This document shows positions 59,090 to 64,000 of a stretch of DNA of 64,000 bases, in pieces. The translations under genes and the position numbers were made by a program. The notes under the pieces were generated by a model. The model saw only the letters and a program-made list of their open reading frames with translations. It was not told the DNA's origin and made no database searches. Numbering within the stretch: position 1 is the first letter of the stretch; every line of letters starts with the position of its first letter. This DNA comes from Streptomyces venezuelae (lineage in GTDB: Bacteria; Actinomycetota; Actinomycetes; Streptomycetales; Streptomycetaceae), in assembly GCF_008642275.1 (NCBI RefSeq), contig NZ_CP029189.1, positions 4,132,501-4,196,500 of the forward strand, given 5' to 3'.

Positions 59090-60199
59090 ATGGGTCTCAC
59101 CAGTAATACGGTTCTGGCGCTGGCCATCCTCGCCGGTGTGCTGCTCTTCGCGGCCACGGTGTGGTTCTGGCCGAAGCTCTCGGGCCGCACCTGGCGCGCG
59201 TTCGCCGGCCGGATCGGTCTGCTGCTGGCGACCCAGCTGGCGCTGTTCTCGGCTGTGGGGCTGGCGGCTAACAAGTCGTTCCTCTTCTACGGTTCCTGGG
59301 CCGACCTGCTCGGTCAGGAGACGTCCATGGGCAAGGTCGTCGACCACTCGATGAGCAGCAAGGACATCAAGGTCGTCGACAAGCAGAAGCTGGACGTACC
59401 CGGTGGCGCCAAGCCCCAGGTCGGTGGTCAGATCCTGAAGGTTGCCATAACCGGGCAGAAGTCGAAGATAACGAGCCCCGGCTACGTCTGGCTCCCGCCG
59501 GAGTACTTCCAGCCCCAGCACAAGGACCAGAACTTCCCCGCGTCCATCGTCCTGACGGGCTACCCGGGCACCGCCGAGAACCTCATCAAAGGGCTCGACT
59601 ACCCCATGAAGGCCTTCAGCCTGTCCAAGTCGGGCAAGATGAAGCCGATGATCCTGGTCATGCTGCGCCCGACCGTGGCGCCGCCGCGTGACACCGAGTG
59701 CGTCGACATACCCGGTGGCCCGCAGACCGAGACCTTCTTCGGGGTGGACCTCCCGCAGGCCATCCAGGACACCTTCCGGGTCGGCAAGAAGCCCCAGAAC
59801 ATGGGCTTCATCGGCAACTCCACGGGCGGCTACTGCGCTCTGAAGATCGCCGCGCACTACCCGCAGACCTTCGGCGCCGCCGCGGGTCTGTCCGCGTACT
59901 ACGAGGCCCCGGACGACCCGACGACCGGTGACCTGTTCCACGGGGACGAGAAGCTGAAGAAGCGTGCGGACGTGCTGCACAGCATCGAGCACAAGAAGCC
60001 GACCGGTACGTCCTTCCTCGTGACCAGCAGCGAGAAGGGCGAGCCGAACCTCGCCGACACCCGGAAGTTCATCAAGAAGGTGCAGGGCCCGGACCGGGTC
60101 TCGTCCATCATCCTCGACAGCGGTGGCCACAACTTCAACACGTGGCGACGTGAGATCCCGCCGATGCTGATGTGGATGAGCGGCCGCATCGAGGCCTGA
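59090..60199 (+). CDS. Membrane-anchored alpha/beta hydrolase (esterase/mycolyltransferase-like)
   Basis: Protein of 369 residues with two membrane helices at the N-terminus (VLALAILAGVLLFAATVWFW and GLLLATQLALFSAVGLAA) and an extracytoplasmic hydrolase domain. The nucleophile elbow is GFIGNSTGGYCALKIAAHYP; the His is in SGGHNFNTWRREIPPMLMWM; the acid is probably in the region around EKGEPNLAD. The order and the GNSTGG elbow resemble the esterase D/antigen 85 superfamily. The substrate is unknown; a cell-envelope ester is plausible given the anchor and the divergent lipid-modifying gene. ATG 59090; the ribosome binding site is weak. Confidence 0.82.
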   Translation: MGLTSNTVLALAILAGVLLFAATVWFWPKLSGRTWRAFAGRIGLLLATQLALFSAVGLAANKSFLFYGSWADLLGQETSMGKVVDHSMSSKDIKVVDKQKLDVPGGAKPQVGGQILKVAITGQKSKITSPGYVWLPPEYFQPQHKDQNFPASIVLTGYPGTAENLIKGLDYPMKAFSLSKSGKMKPMILVMLRPTVAPPRDTECVDIPGGPQTETFFGVDLPQAIQDTFRVGKKPQNMGFIGNSTGGYCALKIAAHYPQTFGAAAGLSAYYEAPDDPTTGDLFHGDEKLKKRADVLHSIEHKKPTGTSFLVTSSEKGEPNLADTRKFIKKVQGPDRVSSIILDSGGHNFNTWRREIPPMLMWMSGRIEA

Positions 60200-60245
60200 C
60201 CCGCCGCGCGCCGCCCCGGCGTGCGCACGACCGCCCGACGCTCCC

Positions 60246-60271
60246 GTGACCGGCCTCCCGAGGCCGGTCAC
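60246..60271. terminator. Bidirectional terminator between convergent genes
   Basis: 60246-60256 pairs perfectly with 60261-60271 (11 bp, loop CCCG), followed by CAGCTGTTTCC. It serves the hydrolase gene on plus and the ABC ATPase gene on minus. Confidence 0.75.
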
Positions 60272-60310
60272 AGCTGTTTCCGGGGCCGCCCGGCGCGCCC
60301 CCGGCAGCCC

Positions 60311-61273
60311 CTAGGCCTCCTGCAACTGGGCCCGGCGCAGCGCCCGGTGGACGCCCTCCGGGGTCAGTACGCCGACCAGCGCGCCGGATTGCGGATCCGT
60401 GACCCCGATCCGCCCCGAGTCCTCCTGCAGCAGGGCGGCGAGCGCCTCGCGCAGGGTCGCGCCCAGCTCCACCGAGGCCTCGGGGTCCTTCCCCTGCGCC
60501 GCGTCCAGGTCGGCCGCCTCGACCGCGGTGACCGCGAGCCGCTTGAGCCCCCGGTCGGCGCCGACGAAGGAGGCCACGTAGTCGGTGGCGGGCGCCCCGA
60601 GCACCGCCGCCGGGCGGGCGAACTGCTCGATGGTTCCGGTTCCGTAGACCGCGATGCGGTCGCCGAGCCGGATCGCCTCCTCCAGGTCGTGCGTGACCAG
60701 CAGGATCGTCTTGCGCACCGTCTTCTGCAGGGTCAGGAACTCGTTCTGCAGCCGCTCGCGCACCACCGGGTCCACCGCGCCGAACGGCTCGTCCATCAGC
60801 AGCACCGGCGGATCGGCGGCGAGCGCGCGGGCCACGCCGACGCGCTGGCGCTGCCCGCCGGACAGCTGCTCCGGGTACCGGCCGCCGTACACGGCCGGGT
60901 CCAGACCGACCAGTTCCAGCAGTTCGGCGGCCCGGGCGCGGGCCCGGGCCTTCGGGGTGCCGATCAGCTGCGGCACGGTCGCCGTGTTCTCCAGCACCGT
61001 CTTGTGCGGGAACAGCCCGACCTGCTGGATGACGTACCCGATGCGGCGGCGCAGCTCGACGGGATCGGCGGCCGCGATGTCCTCGCCGTTCAGCAGGATC
61101 CGGCCGGAGGTGGGGTCGATCAGCCGGTTGACCATCTTCATCGTGGTCGTCTTGCCGCAGCCGGACGGTCCCACGAGCGTGACCAGCTCCCCCTCCGCCA
61201 CCTCGAAGGACAGGTCCTCGACGGCTGTCGTCCCGTCGGGGTAGCGCTTGGTCACGTGCTCGAATCGGATCAC
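60311..61273 (-). CDS. Osmoprotectant (glycine betaine/choline) ABC transporter ATPase
   Basis: OpuA/OpuC-type ATPase of 320 residues. Walker A VGPSGCGKTTTMK, Q-loop VIQQVGLFPH, signature LSGGQRQRVGVARAL, Walker B LLMDEPFGAVDP and switch His in LVTHDLEEAIRLGDR are complete. Residues about 245-320 form a CBS-like C-terminal region (SGRIGVTDPQSGALVGVLTPEGVHRALRR), the part that senses ionic strength in OpuA. The start is GTG 61273 (VIRFEHVTKRYPDG) with GGAAAG upstream; the frame is open to 61387 but without a site. It is divergent from the permease genes, with 146 bp of shared promoter region. Confidence 0.92.
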   Translation of the reverse strand: MIRFEHVTKRYPDGTTAVEDLSFEVAEGELVTLVGPSGCGKTTTMKMVNRLIDPTSGRILLNGEDIAAADPVELRRRIGYVIQQVGLFPHKTVLENTATVPQLIGTPKARARARAAELLELVGLDPAVYGGRYPEQLSGGQRQRVGVARALAADPPVLLMDEPFGAVDPVVRERLQNEFLTLQKTVRKTILLVTHDLEEAIRLGDRIAVYGTGTIEQFARPAAVLGAPATDYVASFVGADRGLKRLAVTAVEAADLDAAQGKDPEASVELGATLREALAALLQEDSGRIGVTDPQSGALVGVLTPEGVHRALRRAQLQEA

Positions 61274-61419
61274 ACGACCATCTTTCCGTACGACGGCCGC
61301 CGATATGTGAATGGCGTGTTGCCCCACTGCGAAGGAATCCGGCCATCGAGGGCCGTGGGGGTTAGGGTCGCTGTGACGGGTGAGCATGAAGACGTGCGTT
61401 CGAATGACGGGGGAGGGGC

Positions 61420-62178
61420 ATGGCAGCGCAGAACTGCCTCGTGGCGAACGACTGGATCTGCTGGGACTACGTCACCTCCCGCTCCCAGGAACTCACCGAC
61501 GCCACCCTCGAACACGTCTGGATCACCGGCGTGTCGGTCCTGATCGGCATAGCCGTGTCCGTGCCGCTCGCCCTGCTGGCCCGCCGGGGCCGCCGCTGGG
61601 CGGCGCCCGTCCTGGGCCTGACCACGCTCCTCTACACGGTCCCCTCACTGGCCATGTTCTCCCTGCTGCTGCCGGTTTTCGGACTTTCGGCGGCGCTGGT
61701 GGTGACCGGGCTGGTGCTGTACTCGCTGACGATCCTGGTCCGCAACGTCCTGGCCGGCCTGGAAGCGGTGCCCGAGGACGTACGGGAGGCCGCCCGCGGC
61801 CTGGGATACGGCCCGGGGCGCCTGCTGTGGCAGGTCGAGCTGCCGCTCGCGCTGCCCGCACTGCTCGCCGGGGTCCGGATCGCCACCGTCTCGACGGTCG
61901 CGCTGACCACGGTCGGCTCCATCGTCGGCAAGGGCGGTCTCGGCAACCTCATCGCCCCGGCCGTGAACAGCTCCTTCAAGGCCCAGGTGCTCACCGCCTC
62001 GGTGCTGTGCGTGCTGCTCGCGCTCGTGGCCGACCTGCTGCTGCTCGGCGTACAGCGGCTGCTCACCCCGTGGACCCGGGCCGGCGCCGGTGCCCGGTCC
62101 GGGTCCCGGTCCGGCGCCCGCCCCGCGGCCCCGGCCCAGGCAGCGGCTCCGGCTCCGGCTCCGGCGAAGGAGGCCTGA
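61420..62178 (+). CDS. Osmoprotectant ABC transporter permease 1
   Basis: Binding-protein-dependent permease of 252 residues with six hydrophobic segments. The EAA loop is EAARGLGYGPGRLLWQVELPLALPALLAGVRIA. The C-terminal tail is an Ala/Pro/Ser-rich low-complexity stretch (APAQAAAPAPAPAKEA). ATG 61420 has GGGGAGGGG upstream. It is coupled to the second permease gene (4-bp gap), giving a heterodimeric channel as in OpuC/OpuB systems. Confidence 0.9.
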   Translation: MAAQNCLVANDWICWDYVTSRSQELTDATLEHVWITGVSVLIGIAVSVPLALLARRGRRWAAPVLGLTTLLYTVPSLAMFSLLLPVFGLSAALVVTGLVLYSLTILVRNVLAGLEAVPEDVREAARGLGYGPGRLLWQVELPLALPALLAGVRIATVSTVALTTVGSIVGKGGLGNLIAPAVNSSFKAQVLTASVLCVLLALVADLLLLGVQRLLTPWTRAGAGARSGSRSGARPAAPAQAAAPAPAPAKEA

Positions 62179-62182
62179 CACC

Positions 62183-62851
62183 GTGGGCGTCATCGGAGAA
62201 GCCTGGAACTGGCTGGCGAACGGCGCCAACTGGGCGGGCGAGAGCGGCGTCTGGCACCGGCTCGGCGAGCACGTCTACGTCAGCGCGGTCGCCCTCGCGA
62301 TCGCCTGCGCGGTGGCCCTGCCGGTCGGCCTGTTCCTCGGCCACCTCGGCAAGGGCGGCACCCTCGCGATCAACATCTCCAACATCGGCCGGGCCGTCCC
62401 CGTCTTCGCGGTGCTGGCGCTGTTCATGGTCTCCCCGCTGCGCAACGCCGGCTACCTGCCCACCATCGCCGCGCTCGTGCTCTTCGCCGTCCCGCCGCTG
62501 CTGACCAACGCCTACGTCGGCATGCGCGAGGTGGACCGTTCCGTGGTGGAGGCCGCCCGGGGCATGGGCATGTCCGGGATCCAGCTCTTCCTGCGCGTCG
62601 AACTGCCGCTCGCGCGCGCCATGGTCATGACCGGGCTGCGCTCGGGCGCCGTCCAGGTCGTCGCCACGGCCACCATCGCCGCGATGGTCGGCCAGGGCGG
62701 GCTCGGCCGGATCATCACCGCCGGCTTCAACACGTACAACACCCCGCAGGTCGTAGCGGGCGCCCTGCTGGTGGCCGCGCTCGCCCTGCTGGTGGAGGGC
62801 GCGCTGGTGGCGGCCGACCGGCTGCTGCTCCCGCGGGCCACGTCCCGCTGA
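62183..62851 (+). CDS. Osmoprotectant ABC transporter permease 2
   Basis: Second permease of 222 residues with five to six hydrophobic segments; the EAA loop is VEAARGMGMSGIQLFLRVELPLARAMVMTGLRSG. The start GTG 62183 lies four bases after the stop of permease 1, with GGAGG present in the end of that gene. The residues IGRAVPVFAVLALF and VGQGGLGRIITAGFNTYN are typical of OpuBB/OpuCB proteins. Confidence 0.9.
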   Translation: MGVIGEAWNWLANGANWAGESGVWHRLGEHVYVSAVALAIACAVALPVGLFLGHLGKGGTLAINISNIGRAVPVFAVLALFMVSPLRNAGYLPTIAALVLFAVPPLLTNAYVGMREVDRSVVEAARGMGMSGIQLFLRVELPLARAMVMTGLRSGAVQVVATATIAAMVGQGGLGRIITAGFNTYNTPQVVAGALLVAALALLVEGALVAADRLLLPRATSR

Positions 62852-62883
62852 TTCCTGTCCATCGCCTCGAACGGAGTACCTCC

Positions 62884-63876
62884 ATGACCAAGACCACGCG
62901 CGCCCTCGGCGCGTCCCTGGGCGCCCTGGCCCTGTCGGTGTCCCTGGCCGCGTGCGGCGGCGACAGCCTGGAGAAGAGCAAGGACGGCGGTTCGGCCTCC
63001 GCCGACTCCTCCTCGTCCGGGGGCGGCGGCAAGGGCAGCCTGGTGATCGGCGCGGCCGGGTTCACCGAGTCGAACGTGCTGGCCGAGCTGTACGCGCAGG
63101 TCCTGAAGGACGCCGGCTACAGCACCTCGGTCAAGACGGTCAACAACCGTGAGCTGTACGAACCGTCCCTGGAGAAGGGCGAGATCGACGTCGTCCCGGA
63201 GTACGCGGCCACGCTCGCGGAGTTCCTCAACGCCAAGGTGAACGGCCCCAAGGCCCCCGAGGAGAAGCCGGTCGCCTCCAGCGACGTCGCGGCGACGGTG
63301 GCGGGCCTGGAGAAGCTCGCGGCCCCGCTCGGCCTGAAGGCGCTGGCCGCCGGTGAGGCGGTCGACCAGAACGCATTCGCCGTGACCAGGGAATTCGCCG
63401 AGAAGAACAACCTGAAGACGCTTTCCGATCTTGGAAAGTCCGGACTCAAGGTGAAGATCGCGGCGGGCGACGAATGCAGCGTCCGGCCCTTCTGCGCTCC
63501 GGGGTTGACCAAGACGTACGGAATTCAGGTTTCCGGTGTGGACCCGAAGGGCGTCGGCACCCCGCAGGCCAAGCAGGCGGTCAAGGACGGCGCCGACCAG
63601 CTCGTCCTCACCACGACCACCGACGCCACCCTCGACGGCTACGGCCTGGTCCTGCTGGAGGACGACAAGAAGCTCCAGAACGCCGACAACGTCCTGCCGG
63701 TGGTCAACGCCAAGGACGCCGGAGCCCCGGAGGTCGCCGCCGCGCTCGACAAGCTGACCAAGGCGCTCACGACGGCCGACCTGGTCGACCTGAACCGCAA
63801 GGTGGACGCCGAGCGCGCCAAGCCGGCCGACGTCGCGAAGGCCTACCTGGAGTCCAAGGGCCTGCTGAAGAAGTAG
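62884..63876 (+). CDS. Osmoprotectant-binding lipoprotein
   Basis: Solute-binding protein of 330 residues with a lipoprotein signal (LGALALSVSLAACGG) and a Ser/Gly linker. The OpuAC-type domain begins GSLVIGAAGFTESNVLAELYAQVLKDAGYSTSVKTVNNRELYEPSLEKGEIDVVPEYAATLAEFLN, which matches glycine betaine/choline-binding proteins; aromatic residues of the binding box (VPEYAATLAEF, DGYGLVLLEDD) are visible. Cys pair SVRPFC/DECS is possible. ATG 62884 follows GGAG. It completes the transporter with the two permeases and the divergent ATPase. Confidence 0.92.
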   Translation: MTKTTRALGASLGALALSVSLAACGGDSLEKSKDGGSASADSSSSGGGGKGSLVIGAAGFTESNVLAELYAQVLKDAGYSTSVKTVNNRELYEPSLEKGEIDVVPEYAATLAEFLNAKVNGPKAPEEKPVASSDVAATVAGLEKLAAPLGLKALAAGEAVDQNAFAVTREFAEKNNLKTLSDLGKSGLKVKIAAGDECSVRPFCAPGLTKTYGIQVSGVDPKGVGTPQAKQAVKDGADQLVLTTTTDATLDGYGLVLLEDDKKLQNADNVLPVVNAKDAGAPEVAAALDKLTKALTTADLVDLNRKVDAERAKPADVAKAYLESKGLLKK

Positions 63877-63961
63877 CGCGCACGGGGCCGGCGGGGAAAA
63901 GTGGCCCAACTGCCCGGGAAGAGTTTGCCGGGCGGGTATCCCACTCGACCCCCATGCCCTG

Positions 63962-63967
63962 TAAATT
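63962..63967 (+). promoter_or_regulatory. -10 box before the last gene
   Basis: TAAATT lies seven bases before ATG 63975 with no ribosome binding site, another leaderless-type arrangement. Confidence 0.4.
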
Positions 63968-63974
63968 TCGGGCC

Positions 63975-64000
63975 ATGCCCCGTGGACGCCACCGCAATCC
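63975..64000 (+). CDS. Start of a further gene, cut by the window end
   Basis: ATG 63975 opens a frame reading MPRGRHRN before the window ends. Many Streptomyces membrane proteins of unknown function begin MPRGRHRHS (from memory). Only eight codons are visible, so identity is uncertain. Confidence 0.4.

Noticed and set aside
1..64000. CRISPR array, insertion sequences, prophage or biosynthetic gene cluster
   Set aside because: No regularly spaced repeats, transposase or phage structural genes, and no PKS/NRPS, terpene or lanthipeptide genes were seen.

Overview
The window is a piece of a Streptomyces chromosome. The base composition is very GC-rich with strong G/C preference at third codon positions, GTG and TTG starts are common, and it carries genes typical of the genus: bldG with its partner anti-sigma gene, a K+-independent proton-pumping pyrophosphatase, a TopA with a lysine-repeat tail, a fused membrane-protein/thymidylate kinase, tipA, and a WhiJ-type XRE/DUF397/ATPase locus. 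From memory, gene order matches two blocks of the S. coelicolor map (around SCO3550-SCO3540 and around SCO3413-SCO3396); here they lie close together. This comparison was not computed.

Layout. 1-19400: a DUF1998 helicase divergent from bldG and an anti-sigma gene, then hppA, a lipoprotein, a methyltransferase, topA, tmk fusion, holB, a secreted tripeptidyl aminopeptidase-like protease and tRNA-Thr(CGU). 19400-22900: a small, partly decayed accessory stretch beside the tRNA gene, with a 52-residue membrane peptide, a possible gene remnant and a tetR/MFS efflux cassette. 22900-32600: two secreted or membrane beta-propeller-type proteins, a beta-lactamase-fold serine hydrolase, a GNAT acetyltransferase, a SigE-family ECF sigma factor with a membrane partner, a family A DNA polymerase without 5' nuclease, and a DUF2786 protein. 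32700-34900: the WhiJ-like regulatory trio, with a shared 21-bp promoter element. 35000-45300: aldehyde dehydrogenase, a class B penicillin-binding protein, DinB protein, PadR plus DrrAB-type ABC exporter, TipA, DedA and a ThrE-type exporter. 45400-60200: conserved housekeeping block with ppa, dacB, a zinc metalloprotease, tilS, hpt, ftsH, folE, and the oppositely oriented folate operon folP-(NTF2-like)-folB-folK-DUF3180, then a DUF2156 lysyltransferase-like membrane protein and a membrane-anchored hydrolase. 60300-64000: an osmoprotectant ABC transporter with its ATPase divergent from permease-permease-binding protein, and the first codons of a further gene.

The genes cooperate in several local units: BldG/anti-sigma partner switching; dihydrofolate synthesis (folE, folB, folK, folP); peptidoglycan metabolism (two PBPs); purine salvage and tRNA maturation next to FtsH proteolysis; drug sensing and efflux (PadR/DrrAB, TipA, TetR/MFS). 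No biosynthetic gene cluster, prophage, insertion sequence or CRISPR array was found. The most unusual sequence signals are regulatory: a perfect hairpin wedged between the ribosome binding site and start codon of ftsH, a duplicated long operator in the WhiJ-like locus, two mirrored PadR boxes around the ABC exporter promoter, and a series of apparently leaderless promoters with a TANNNT box exactly 6-7 bases before the start codon.
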